Below, piece after piece: positions 36,485-45,524 of a stretch of DNA of 64,000 bases; the stretch's first letter is position 1, and every line of letters starts with the position of its first letter. The stretch comes from G963556115 sp963677015 (lineage in GTDB: Bacteria > Planctomycetota > SZUA-567). The notes beneath the pieces are model-generated. The model was given only the letters and a program-made list of their open reading frames with translations, did not search any database and was not told the DNA's origin. Made by a program: the position numbers and the translations under genes. The DNA is taken from NCBI GenBank assembly GCA_963677015.1, contig OY781533.1:2604001-2668000 (forward strand), written 5' to 3'.

Positions 36485-38293
36485 TCAGGAAAGCGGCAGT
36501 GTTATCGTAAACTTACAGCCTACAGGCGGATTATTCTCAAAAGCAAGCTCACCGGCATTCTTCTTAACCAGGTTATACGATATCGGCAGACCAAGCCCGG
36601 TATTACGCGAATTATCATTCTTCGTAGAATAAAAAGGCATAAATATATCATTGGGATTATCCAGAATTATTCCCCCGCCCTGATCACAGAATAATACCTC
36701 AACCCAGTTATTCTCCTTGAGCCTGATTGAGATATCAATATCACCGCCGGCAGACATCGCTTCAAAGCTGTTCTTGATAAGGTTGAGCACGACCTGCCTG
36801 ATCTCAGTCTTATTAGCGTTGACAATAATATTCTCATCCGGAAAATCAAAATTAATGGTAACCCGATTCTCATGCGCCTTGAACTTGATCAGACGCACCA
36901 CCTCACGCACAAGCTCACTGAGTGAAAAAGGCTCCTGATCATGAATGTTATTATCCGAAAACACCACCAGATTCTTCACAATACTGGCAATATTCTTCAT
37001 CTCCTCCTCAAGATTGTTCAGCTCTTCAGTAAAGAGATTATCCGAATCACGATACTTGAGATCCTGCAGACTGTAATTGATTATCTCCAGAGGATTATTT
37101 ATTTCATGCGCCACCCCCGCAGCCAGCAGGCCTATAGCGGAAAGATTCTCCGAAAGTATCACCTGTGAGCGCAGCTGCTCCTGTCTGGTAATATCCTCCA
37201 GTGTAATAATACTGCCGATATAATTTGAAAACTCGAAAATCGGCACCAGATTAATATTAAAATTTACCACCATATCACGTATCTTCATGATATAGTTATT
37301 GATTGTAATCTCTTCATGTGTCGAGAGCGCGGCGGTTATTTTACTGCAGAAATCCGGATAATCCGAGAAGACATCATAAAAATCCCAGTTATTCTTTATT
37401 TTAAATGAGAACTTCATCAGTTCCTTGGCTTTATTGTTGATCAGACGGATTTTAAGATTGCTGTCAACGATGAAGAGGTGCAGCGGCAGGCGGGTCAGAA
37501 TAGCCTCATTATATTTGAGAATATCGGTAAAGCCTTCAGCAATGTTGCCGGATATCTCTTCATTGGTCAGCTGCGTATAAGCCATCCGTATAAGACTGAT
37601 CTTATCAATATTCTCCAGCGTACTGTTATACACAACCTTGCCGTCACGGAGAATAATTATATTCTTCGCCCAGCGAAATATATCATCAATATTATGTGTG
37701 ATTATCAGAATTGCCGATCCCGTTTCCGCCAGTTCCAGTATAAGCGGTACGACAATCTCCTGACTCTCCGCTGAAAGCATCTCCAGACTCTCATCCAGAA
37801 TCAGCAGACTGGGCTTGGAGTAGATCTGCTTGAGAATATATACAAGAATTTTATCGGAAAGATTGAGATCATTGAGCATCGCATCAGGCGAGATATTTAC
37901 TCCGAGTGACTTGAAATATTCCGCGGCCAGCTTCTTCTGTCTGGCCGCACTGAAGAGACTCCCCCGGTGCTGTTGAGGTTTGAGAAAGATATTCTCGGCA
38001 ACCGAAAGATTACCGAATCCGAAATTATTCTGCGGCACCAGCAGTATCTCACTGGCGACCATCTTTTCAAAGGTCTGCTGAGTAAGCACCTGCCCTTTAT
38101 AAAATAAAGTACCCTGTTGCGGATCGGTAAACCCGCTTAAAATACGCCCAAGTGAACTCTTTCCCGCTCCATGCTCACCGATAAGCGCGTATATCTCACC
38201 TGAATTGATTGAAAAATCAATCCCCTGTAAAACATGGTTATTACCATATTTCAGATGAACATTATTTAGTTTGATTAACGGAAACTCAGCCAT
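36485..38293 (-). CDS. ABC ATPase-PAS-histidine kinase fusion 1
   Basis: This 602-residue fusion has no membrane helix. Residues 1-240 form an RbsA-type ABC ATPase half: Walker A GEHGAGKSS near 38, Q-loop VPQNNF, NLSVAENIFL, Walker B SLLILDES and H-loop IITHNID. The LSGGQ signature is replaced by LNLSDK. Residues of about 265-375 look like a PAS domain (PLHLFIVDSNLKIRLINNKA). An NtrB-like kinase follows with H396 in VAHEINNPL, the N box VLNLIKNSFEAM, CDQGGGI and NTGLGLPI. Its start overlaps the end of the adjacent NtrC-type regulator by 8 nt (ATGGCTGA). No DNA-binding or transporter membrane part is present. I infer a sensor that uses nucleotide state or contact with the RbsC-type permease. 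Confidence 0.9.
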   Translation of the reverse strand: MAEFPLIKLNNVHLKYGNNHVLQGIDFSINSGEIYALIGEHGAGKSSLGRILSGFTDPQQGTLFYKGQVLTQQTFEKMVASEILLVPQNNFGFGNLSVAENIFLKPQQHRGSLFSAARQKKLAAEYFKSLGVNISPDAMLNDLNLSDKILVYILKQIYSKPSLLILDESLEMLSAESQEIVVPLILELAETGSAILIITHNIDDIFRWAKNIIILRDGKVVYNSTLENIDKISLIRMAYTQLTNEEISGNIAEGFTDILKYNEAILTRLPLHLFIVDSNLKIRLINNKAKELMKFSFKIKNNWDFYDVFSDYPDFCSKITAALSTHEEITINNYIMKIRDMVVNFNINLVPIFEFSNYIGSIITLEDITRQEQLRSQVILSENLSAIGLLAAGVAHEINNPLEIINYSLQDLKYRDSDNLFTEELNNLEEEMKNIASIVKNLVVFSDNNIHDQEPFSLSELVREVVRLIKFKAHENRVTINFDFPDENIIVNANKTEIRQVVLNLIKNSFEAMSAGGDIDISIRLKENNWVEVLFCDQGGGIILDNPNDIFMPFYSTKNDNSRNTGLGLPISYNLVKKNAGELAFENNPPVGCKFTITLPLS

Positions 38294-39641
38294 TTTTCAG
38301 TATATCGTATTTTTCCAATTTTGAATAGAGCGTTGAACGTGAAATGCCCAGCTTCTTCGCCGCCTTCTTCTTGTTATAATTACAATCACGCAACACCTGG
38401 GCAATAGTATCCTTCTCGGTAGATTCCAGAAGATCGCCGCTTGAGATAACTTCATAATCTGAAGAATGCAGAAATGGCGGCAGGTCTTTGAGGGTAATAA
38501 CCTCATGATCAGTCATTGTGCAGGCATAATTAAGAATATTCTCCAATTCCCTGATATTTCCCGGGAAGGAATAATTCCCAAAAAGCTCATTTACTTCATG
38601 AGAGAGTATTTTGATCGGCCTCTCATCCCGCCGGGCAATCTTGGTCAGAAGATAACGGCTGATATCGGGAAGATCCTCACGTCGCTGCGAGAGTGGAGGG
38701 ATATGAACAGTTACCGAATTAAGCCTATAAAACAGATCCAGACGGAAGAGCTTCTGATCAATCAGCTCTTTGAGATTCTTATTACTGGCGGCAATAATAC
38801 GGATATTAACATTGAGAATGCTCTTGGCTCCCAGACGCCGTATCTCACTGTTCTGCAGAGTTCGCAGAATACGCACCTGCACCGACATCGGCATATCTCC
38901 GATCTCATCGAGAAATAGAGTGCCATTGTCAGCCTGCTCGAATATTCCCTGATATGATTTATCAGCTCCGGTATACGCGCCTTTTTCATGCCCGAAGAGC
39001 TCACTGGTCAGCAGACTCTCAGAGAATGAGGAGCAGTTGATTTTAAGGTATTTCTCGTTTTTACGCGGTGATTTTTTCTGAATATAGTCGGCCAGATGCT
39101 CTTTGCCCACACCGCTCTCGCCAGAGATGAGTATCGGAAGATTACTGGCTGCAAACTTGTTAAGGTTGTCGATTGTCTTCTGAAATTCCCGGTTTTTACT
39201 GTAAAGCTCTGGCTCTTCAGCTTCTTCAGCAACAGTTTGAACACTTGCGGCGACAGTACCGGTAGCCTCGGAAGCAGCAATAGCTTTTTTTATCAGCTTA
39301 CATATCGCGGGAAAATCCACCGGCTTCTGAACATAGTCATAAGCTCCTATTTTCATTGCCTCAACCGCTGAAGATATCGTCCCGAAGCCGGTAATAATTA
39401 TCACCGGAATATCTGGCTTCAATGCCAGAATATCCTTCAGCACATCAATTCCGTTATCAGCCCCAAGCTGCAGATCGAGCAGAACGATATCAAATTTATC
39501 GCTTTTAAATCGCTCTATAGCCTCTGCGCCACAGAGAGCATACGCCGTTTCATAGCCCTGCTGCTGATAATTTGTGGCCATCAGACGGCATAACTTCTCT
39601 TTATCGTCAACTATCAGAATCTTATATTTTACCGGTTCCAT
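38286..39641 (-). CDS. NtrC-type sigma-54 response regulator 1
   Basis: This 451-residue enhancer-binding protein has a receiver at residues 7-120 (acceptor D56 in VLLDLQLG). The AAA+ domain spans about 155-385 with Walker A GESGVGKEH, the sigma-54 contact loop GAYTGA, Walker B GTLFLDEIGD and the arginine-finger region. A Fis-type helix-turn-helix closes it (NYNKKKAAKKLGISRSTLYS). It is followed directly by its overlapping cognate ABC-kinase. GAYTGA is a functional variant of GAFTGA. The probable targets are sigma-54 promoters of the adjacent rbsBAC-type operon. Confidence 0.95.
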   Translation of the reverse strand: MEPVKYKILIVDDKEKLCRLMATNYQQQGYETAYALCGAEAIERFKSDKFDIVLLDLQLGADNGIDVLKDILALKPDIPVIIITGFGTISSAVEAMKIGAYDYVQKPVDFPAICKLIKKAIAASEATGTVAASVQTVAEEAEEPELYSKNREFQKTIDNLNKFAASNLPILISGESGVGKEHLADYIQKKSPRKNEKYLKINCSSFSESLLTSELFGHEKGAYTGADKSYQGIFEQADNGTLFLDEIGDMPMSVQVRILRTLQNSEIRRLGAKSILNVNIRIIAASNKNLKELIDQKLFRLDLFYRLNSVTVHIPPLSQRREDLPDISRYLLTKIARRDERPIKILSHEVNELFGNYSFPGNIRELENILNYACTMTDHEVITLKDLPPFLHSSDYEVISSGDLLESTEKDTIAQVLRDCNYNKKKAAKKLGISRSTLYSKLEKYDILKNG

Positions 39642-39946
39642 AGCAGCCTTATCAGAATTACTGTGATCCTCGCATTATCATCCCGCTTTCAACATACGCC
39701 TAATGCCTGTTGCCGCAGGAGAGAACTACCATACTAATTCATTATCTTAATATAAAACAAACGATTACATGATTATCATCTCAAACATAACGCACCTTAT
39801 GGTACTGTAATTACTATAATTATTCAAGTCTTTATTCGAAATTACCCCGGGTTATTTTCCCTCCTCATTCCAGAAAAACGTCCTCTTTATACACGATAAA
39901 ATTATACCAGCCACGTAAAACAACCTACCAGACATAGAGTTTCAGC
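39642..39946. other. Intergenic region before regulator 1
   Basis: Upstream of the response-regulator start this stretch is AT-rich. A possible minus-strand TATAGT-like hexamer lies near 39810-39820, but no matched -35 is clear. I see no gene and no sigma-54 element. Confidence 0.3.
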
Positions 39947-39991
39947 ATAAAAAGATGAATCGGAACCTTCCTGTGAAGAAGACCCCGATTC
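39947..39991 (-). terminator. Terminator of the rbsBAC-type operon
   Basis: GAATCGG (39957-39963) pairs with CCGATTC (39985-39991), with inner CTTC/GAAG pairing. On the minus strand it is followed by CTTTTT. It lies 38 nt after the permease stop and separates the transporter operon from the regulator-kinase pair. Confidence 0.75.
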
Positions 39992-40028
39992 TGCGTGTGT
40001 GTGTGTTGTTGCTTTTTTATGTGAAAAC

Positions 40029-40988
40029 CTACATTTTGATCCGTTTACGGTGGCGCAGCAGGTCAATGACAATAGCCAGAATAACAACCGTTCCGACAAT
40101 CACCCTCTCCCAGTATGGTGATATCTTGAGCAGCACAATACCGTTTGCCAGCACACCCATGAATACCGCACCGATAATTGTACCGATAATCGTTCCTTCA
40201 CCGCCGGAGAGCGAGGTACCGCCGATAATAGCCGCAGTCACACTCGGCATAACCCAGGAAGAACCGATTGTAGGCTGCCCCGCGTTCATACGACTGGTAA
40301 GAAGCAGACCTGAGAGTGCAGAGAACATACCGGAAAGCGCGTAGACGATCATTACGGTATTCTCAACCTTGATACCAACCAGAGCTGCCGCTTCACGGTT
40401 ACCGCCTATAGCATAGATATTACGACCAAACGGGGTATTATGCAGCAGAATAATCATAATCACCGCGATAACAACCATGATAATAACCGGTACCGGAAAA
40501 GGACCGATCATCCCCTGACCAAGAACCTTGAAGGCTGCTGGCAGGTGAAGTACCGGATAACCTCTGGTAATTACCAGAATCAGACCGGCAAAGGTCTCGC
40601 CAAACGCCAGGGTCACAATAAAGGCATTAAGACGGAGTTTTGCAATAAAAAAGCCGTTAATCAGACCGAAGCAGAAACCGATGGCAATTCCCAGAAAAGT
40701 ACTGACGAAGGGATTGATTCCGGCAGAGGTCATCAGCAGAGTACCGAGTATACTGCTCAGACCGGCAATCGAACCGACCGAGAGGTCAATACCGCCGGTC
40801 AGCAGTACCAGTGTCTGTCCCAGAGCAACCAGCCCAATAAATGATACCTGTCTGATAACTATCGCCATATTATAGCGGGTCAGAAAAGTATCTGTGGTCA
40901 AACCGAGCAGCAGGCATAAGAATGCCAGACCAAGAAAAATACTGAATTCCTTTGTTTTAACTAATTTTAAAATACTATTCGAAAACAT
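40029..40988 (-). CDS. Sugar ABC transporter permease (RbsC type)
   Basis: This 319-residue BPD_transp_2 permease has about ten membrane segments. GGIDLSVGSIAGLSS near 66-80 and AIGGNREAAALVGIKVEN near 190-208 are the conserved RbsC motifs, the second being the ATPase contact loop. An AGGGGTG ribosome site precedes the ATG. It is the last gene of the binding protein-ATPase-permease operon, 15 nt after the ATPase. As the only permease of the operon it should be a homodimer. It is the natural docking partner for any extra RbsA-like ATPase domain, including those of the neighbouring kinases. Confidence 0.93.
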   Translation of the reverse strand: MFSNSILKLVKTKEFSIFLGLAFLCLLLGLTTDTFLTRYNMAIVIRQVSFIGLVALGQTLVLLTGGIDLSVGSIAGLSSILGTLLMTSAGINPFVSTFLGIAIGFCFGLINGFFIAKLRLNAFIVTLAFGETFAGLILVITRGYPVLHLPAAFKVLGQGMIGPFPVPVIIMVVIAVIMIILLHNTPFGRNIYAIGGNREAAALVGIKVENTVMIVYALSGMFSALSGLLLTSRMNAGQPTIGSSWVMPSVTAAIIGGTSLSGGEGTIIGTIIGAVFMGVLANGIVLLKISPYWERVIVGTVVILAIVIDLLRHRKRIKM

Positions 40989-41003
40989 TTAACACCCCTG
41001 TTC

Positions 41004-42509
41004 CTAATTCTCAGTTCCAACCAGAGCAATATTCATTATCTCTTCCTGATTGGTAGTCCCGGCATTTACCTCGCCTTTTACAAGGCCCTCATGCATCACA
41101 ATAATTCTGTCGGAAAGATTTATCACCTCTTCCAGATCCGAACTGATCACAATAACCGACATACCCTGTTCCGCCAGCTCCCGCATCAGCTGATGGATTT
41201 CATTCTTGGCATTTACGTCAATTCCTCTTGTCGGTTCATCCAGAATGATAATCTCACTCTTGGAGGCTATCCAGCGGCTCAGAATAACCTTCTGCTGGTT
41301 ACCGCCGGAGAGAAACTGAATCTGCTGATCCCGTGAAGAGAGTTTGATACGGAGTTTTTCAATAAAACTTTCTACCAGCTTCACCTCACTCTTGCCGTCG
41401 ATACAACCCTTGCGGCAGAATTCACGCAGAATCGGAATAGTCATATTCTTCTTTACCGACAGAAGTGAAAAGATACCCTGTCTCCGCCGCTCCTCAGGTA
41501 CATACGCCAGATGCCTGCTTATAACTTCTGAGGTATGCTTGGGTCTCACCAATTCACCATTTATATATATATCGCCTTTATCCGCGCGATTATAGCCAAA
41601 TATAGTAAGTGCGAGTTCGGTACGTCCGGCACCCACAAGCCCGGAAAAACCAAGGATCTCACCCTTGTGCAGCTTGAAGGAGACATCCTCAAACTCGCCG
41701 CTGCGGCACAGATTTTTCACCTCCAGCGCTACCTCTTTACCCTCAGGGCTGTAGCTGCGCCGGGTAACAGACTGATCAATCTTCCGGCCAACCATCTCAT
41801 TGACCATCTCTTCCTTGCTTGTTTTCTTCGGATCAAGCTCGGTAATATACTTACCATCCCGGAAGACTGTTATCCGGTCAGAAAGATGCAGTATCTCATC
41901 AAGACGATGCGAAATGTAGAACGCAGAACCGCCTTCAGCTTTGAAACGCTCGATTATATCAAAGAGTATCTCGGTCTCTTTGACCGTCAGACTCGCTGTA
42001 GGTTCATCAAAGATCAGCACCTCAGCGCCAAACGCCAGCGCTCGAGCCACCTGTACCAGCTGCTGGTGCGCCGAAGAAAGATCCCGTACCTGCACATCAG
42101 GATTGATATCCACCTGAAGTCTGGCTATAACCTTGAGCGCTTCCTCACGCATCTTGGATTTATCAATAAACTGCTTTACCTTTGCCCGTGGCTGCGAACC
42201 GAGAAAAATATTCTCCTTTACCGAGAGATAAGGGACAAGATTCAATTCCTGCGGCACAATGCCGATACCCAGTTCCTGCGCCACAATCGGCGAAGTTATC
42301 GAGACTTTTTTCCCGTGAGAATAGAGCTCACCGCCATCAGGCTCCTGCATGCCAAATATAATCTTCATCAGCGTACTCTTGCCGGCACCGTTTTCACCGA
42401 TGATGGAGTGTACTTCAGACCGGCGAATATTTACCGACACATCATCGAGAGCCCGTACCCCCGGGAAAACCTTGGTGATATGCTCAGCGGAAAATACTAG
42501 ATCACTCAT
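41004..42509 (-). CDS. Sugar ABC transporter ATPase (RbsA type)
   Basis: This 501-residue tandem ATPase has, in domain 1, GENGAGKST, signature LSSAHQQLVQ and Walker B LIFDEPTASLT. In domain 2 the Walker A is degenerate (SGLVGAGRTEL, Arg for Lys), while the signature LSGGNQQKV and Walker B IIILDEPTRGIDV are intact. This is the usual asymmetric RbsA pattern. The ATG at 42509 is chosen because AAGGA lies 7 nt upstream. An in-frame TTG at 42527 overlaps that site. It shares recognisable segments (LSVKENIFLG, INPDVQVRDL) with the ATPase part of the kinase at 36485-38293. Confidence 0.93.
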   Translation of the reverse strand: MSDLVFSAEHITKVFPGVRALDDVSVNIRRSEVHSIIGENGAGKSTLMKIIFGMQEPDGGELYSHGKKVSITSPIVAQELGIGIVPQELNLVPYLSVKENIFLGSQPRAKVKQFIDKSKMREEALKVIARLQVDINPDVQVRDLSSAHQQLVQVARALAFGAEVLIFDEPTASLTVKETEILFDIIERFKAEGGSAFYISHRLDEILHLSDRITVFRDGKYITELDPKKTSKEEMVNEMVGRKIDQSVTRRSYSPEGKEVALEVKNLCRSGEFEDVSFKLHKGEILGFSGLVGAGRTELALTIFGYNRADKGDIYINGELVRPKHTSEVISRHLAYVPEERRRQGIFSLLSVKKNMTIPILREFCRKGCIDGKSEVKLVESFIEKLRIKLSSRDQQIQFLSGGNQQKVILSRWIASKSEIIILDEPTRGIDVNAKNEIHQLMRELAEQGMSVIVISSDLEEVINLSDRIIVMHEGLVKGEVNAGTTNQEEIMNIALVGTEN

Positions 42510-42537
42510 TATTAATTCCTTATTCAACTGCTAGAGC

Positions 42538-42578
42538 GATCGGGAGGTAACAAGAGCAACCGAGATTACCCCCCAATC
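42538..42578 (-). other. Hairpin between rbsB- and rbsA-type genes
   Basis: On the minus-strand RNA a 13-pair stem forms between 42566-42578 and 42538-42550. It contains GGTAA/TTACC and GGG/CCC plus two positions that are G-U only in this orientation, so the structure suits the transcribed strand. It lies 34 nt after the binding-protein stop. Confidence 0.65.
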
Positions 42579-42612
42579 TGTGGTTATTGGTTGTTACATT
42601 GAATTTCAGTAA

Positions 42613-43587
42613 CTATTTCAAATCATCAGCGGTGATAATACGAGCGCCGGTATCATGTCTTTCCGGAACAGTGTGGTTCTCATTCATAGCGACCAGATAA
42701 ACCACGCTCCAGTAACCGATGTCCCACTGACGCTGAGCCTTGGTTGCATCGATAACACCTTCCTGAATCAGCTGAATAGTCTCTTCAAGATCATCCATAC
42801 CAACGATATGAACCTTACCGGTCAGACCAGCTGATTTAACTGCTCTAGCGGCACCGATTGGATTTGAAGCATTGCAGCCGAAGATACCAACAAGATCGCT
42901 GTTAGCCTGCAGAGCGTTCTCTGTCAGTTCCACAGCCTTCTGCAGATCATCATTATCTGGACGTTCGAAGACGATCTCAATATCAGGGAATTCTTTCATT
43001 GCAGCCTTGAAACCCTTTACGCGGTTTACATGGTTGGTAGCGGACAGACTTCCGGCAAGAATACCGACCTTGCCCTTCTTGCCGATCTTCTCAGCAAGGA
43101 ACTGACCCAGATCATAACCGTCATCATAGTCACCGTCATGACCGACATAGCACTTGCGGTTACTGTCAGGGGCATCAGTATCAAAAGTGATTACATTCAG
43201 GCCGGCATCAATAGCGTCGTTTACCAGCTGAGTATCGGTGGCAGGATCAAGAGAAGAGATCGCCAGACCGTCAGGAGCGGAACTGATATTCGCCTCAATA
43301 ACGCCCATATGCTTACTGATATCTGCTACAGGAGGTGAATCAAACTTGACTTCAATATCAATACCCTGCTTCTTGAAATCTGCTACGGCAGCTTTTGCTC
43401 CCTGCTCAACAACATCGTACCATGGATGAATAACCTTTGGAATAAAGACAAAAGTCAACTTCTTGTCAATAGGCTTGATAAGCTTGGCCTGATCAGCAGG
43501 GTTATCAGCAGCCTTAACATTACCGGCAAAACACACAGCCAGAACAGGCAATATCGCCAGTGACAGTTTTAGTAATTTCTTCATCAT
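42613..43587 (-). CDS. Sugar ABC transporter periplasmic binding protein (RbsB type)
   Basis: This 324-residue binding protein has a signal peptide of about 26 residues (LLKLSLAILPVLAVCFAGNVKA). The alanine-rich cleavage site AxA suggests signal peptidase I. The cysteine in the hydrophobic core is not in a lipobox. The mature part shows LTFVFIPKVIHPWYDVVEQG, INVITFDTDAPDSNRKCYVGHD and GIFGCNASNPIGAA, typical of Peripla_BP_4 sugar receptors. AAAGG lies 5 nt before the first ATG. A second ATG follows at once and is equally possible. It is the first gene of the operon, opposite the second NtrC-type regulator. Confidence 0.9.
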   Translation of the reverse strand: MMKKLLKLSLAILPVLAVCFAGNVKAADNPADQAKLIKPIDKKLTFVFIPKVIHPWYDVVEQGAKAAVADFKKQGIDIEVKFDSPPVADISKHMGVIEANISSAPDGLAISSLDPATDTQLVNDAIDAGLNVITFDTDAPDSNRKCYVGHDGDYDDGYDLGQFLAEKIGKKGKVGILAGSLSATNHVNRVKGFKAAMKEFPDIEIVFERPDNDDLQKAVELTENALQANSDLVGIFGCNASNPIGAARAVKSAGLTGKVHIVGMDDLEETIQLIQEGVIDATKAQRQWDIGYWSVVYLVAMNENHTVPERHDTGARIITADDLK

Positions 43588-43655
43588 CGAACCTTTCTTA
43601 AAACCTTAAATAAACAAAACTGTAACAAGTTGAACATCAACAACGGGTCTCATTA

Positions 43656-43671
43656 TCCAATAAGCATGCCA
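43656..43671 (-). promoter_or_regulatory. Candidate sigma-54 promoter of the rbsBAC-type operon
   Basis: On the minus strand TGGCATG-CTTA-TTGGA matches 10 of 12 sigma-54 positions. The mismatches are C to T in the -24 box and C to G in the -12 GC, and the second is a conserved base. Spacing is exact. The start would be near 43645, 58 nt before the gene. Confidence 0.55.
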
Positions 43672-43797
43672 GATTTTACTCCGTCGAAAAGAATCAGTAC
43701 TTTTTTTCTTTTATCAATACCTGACCCCTATATTAATAATATGGAACAATTTTTTTTTTAATACCATAAAAAAAATCTATCCCGCCACCACAGCTGT

Positions 43798-43858
43798 TTA
43801 CCGGGTAATCATTACCCGCTTTACCATGGCGACTTACCCAATCGGGTAAATACTACCC
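43798..43858. promoter_or_regulatory. Cluster of TTACCC/GGGTAA half-sites (upstream activator sites)
   Basis: CGGGTAAT-C-ATTACCCG (43802-43818) is a perfect 17-bp palindrome. TTACCC-AATC-GGGTAA lies at 43834-43849. Further TTACC copies occur at 43798 and 43821, and ACCC at 43855-43858. The cluster is 130-190 nt upstream of the candidate -24 box, the usual distance for NtrC-type enhancer sites, and about 290-350 nt before the divergent regulator gene. Confidence 0.65.
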
Positions 43859-44146
43859 AAAACCAGCAGAGACCGTACCCCAAGTATACGGTTACAGTAA
43901 CAACAGAAATATAATTTTAAAAATTTAATCAAACAATCTACTTTAATAAGCGATATTAACGTTTATAATCATAATAATATATATTTAAAAAGAACAACAT
44001 CGATACTTATTTTTAATACCTGAAAAGCACTCACACACAATGCGGATTTTTCCGTACCGGCTGCAGATCACCGGATTATTTATTTCTGCCCGACCATGGT
44101 ACTCTGTTTTTATTTTGTGTCACCTGTAAAGCGAATGAACTGAATC
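43859..44146. promoter_or_regulatory. Upstream region of NtrC-type regulator 2
   Basis: A TATAAT lies at 43964-43969 with no convincing -35 partner. The rest is AT-rich, with no gene seen. No sigma-54 element was found on the plus strand. Confidence 0.3.
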
Positions 44147-45484
44147 ATGAAGAGAATACTTACAATTGACGACAATTACAAAATTCATAAGAGTCTGAAA
44201 TTATTCTTTACCCAGAATGATTTTCACTACCTTGCCGCCAACAATTCACAGGAAGCGTTCCAGCTTATCCGTGATGAAACCCCGGATATCATTCTGCTGG
44301 ATCTCAGCCTGGGTGAAGAGAATGGTCTGGACGTCCTCAGGGAGCTGAATACACGTACGCCGCAGATACCGGTAATCATGATCACCGGTTACGCGACACT
44401 TGAATCCGCAATACAGGCGATCAAGATCGGAGCGGTCGATTTTCTGGAAAAACCGCTGGATTTCGACAAATTACTGTTCACACTCAGTTCAGCACTTAAC
44501 ACCAGTAATAATGCAGTTAAAACCGAACCAAAAATTACTGCTGCCGATAGTCGTCCGGATTATACTGTAACCCACAACCACAGAATGCAGGAAATCTGGG
44601 ATACCGCCCGCAGTCTGGCCAGGAGTAACATCCCAATCCTTATATACGGCGAAAGCGGCACCGGCAAAGAGCTGATGGCCGACTATATTCATCAGTGTTC
44701 ACAACGCAGCAACAACCCGCTGGTAAAGGTCAACTGTTCTGCTATCGCGGAAAGTCTGCTGGATAACGAACTCTTCGGACATGAAGAAGGATCTTATACC
44801 GGAGCTACCGGCAAACATATCGGCATGTTTGAACAGGCCTGCGGCGGCAGCCTGCATCTCGATGAAATCGGAGATATGTCGATGACTACTCAGGCGAAGA
44901 TTCTCCGCGCCATACAGTACGGAGAGATCCGGCGTGTTGGAGGCCAGAGCACCATAAGTGTGAATGTCCGCTTTATCGCTTCCACCAACAAAAACCTGCA
45001 GGAACTGATAACCAGAAATCTCTTCCGTGAGGATCTGCTTTACCGGCTGAACGCGGCAAGCATAATTCTGCCGCCACTACGGGAAAGAAAAGAGGATATC
45101 CCAAGGCTCGCCGATATCTTTCTGCGGCAGTTTGCCACCGGCAGTACTCCCAAAGCCCTCTCAACCGAAGCACTCAGCACGCTGCAGCAGCATGACTGGC
45201 CGGGAAACATCCGTGAACTGCGCAACACCATAGAGGTCAGTGTTACACTATGTCAGAACCAGATCCTAAGAGCTGAGGACATAAAGTTCCACTCATCACT
45301 GGAGCCAAACGGTTCCAATAGCCATACAGCACCGGTATACGATCTTGAACAGTCAGAGAAGCAGGTACTTATAGATGCTCTGAAAACCACCAATATGAAC
45401 CGCACCAAAGCCGCAAAACTGTTGGGCATAAGCCGTAAAACCCTCTACAACAAACTGATAAAATACGATATCAAAGTCCTGTAA
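44147..45484 (+). CDS. NtrC-type sigma-54 response regulator 2
   Basis: This 445-residue enhancer-binding protein has a receiver at 1-118 (acceptor D52 in IILLDLSLGEENG). The AAA+ domain spans about 150-375 with Walker A GESGTGKEL, the sigma-54 loop GSYTGA (Ser where GAFTGA has Ala) and Walker B GSLHLDEIGD. A Fis-type helix-turn-helix closes it (NMNRTKAAKLLGISRKTLYN). It is followed after 40 nt by its kinase. The ribosome site is weak. It is a paralogue of the regulator at 38286-39641, with the same domain plan and a similar HTH, so both may bind the half-site cluster that lies upstream of this gene. Confidence 0.94.
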   Translation: MKRILTIDDNYKIHKSLKLFFTQNDFHYLAANNSQEAFQLIRDETPDIILLDLSLGEENGLDVLRELNTRTPQIPVIMITGYATLESAIQAIKIGAVDFLEKPLDFDKLLFTLSSALNTSNNAVKTEPKITAADSRPDYTVTHNHRMQEIWDTARSLARSNIPILIYGESGTGKELMADYIHQCSQRSNNPLVKVNCSAIAESLLDNELFGHEEGSYTGATGKHIGMFEQACGGSLHLDEIGDMSMTTQAKILRAIQYGEIRRVGGQSTISVNVRFIASTNKNLQELITRNLFREDLLYRLNAASIILPPLRERKEDIPRLADIFLRQFATGSTPKALSTEALSTLQQHDWPGNIRELRNTIEVSVTLCQNQILRAEDIKFHSSLEPNGSNSHTAPVYDLEQSEKQVLIDALKTTNMNRTKAAKLLGISRKTLYNKLIKYDIKVL

Positions 45485-45524
45485 TCCCGCGCCTGCGACC
45501 ATAGCACAAAGGAAAAGAGAGAAC

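Noticed and set aside
41535..42500. 321-codon plus-strand frame opposite the RbsA-type ATPase
   Set aside because: It is an antisense shadow of a fully conserved ATPase. The translation has no recognisable features.
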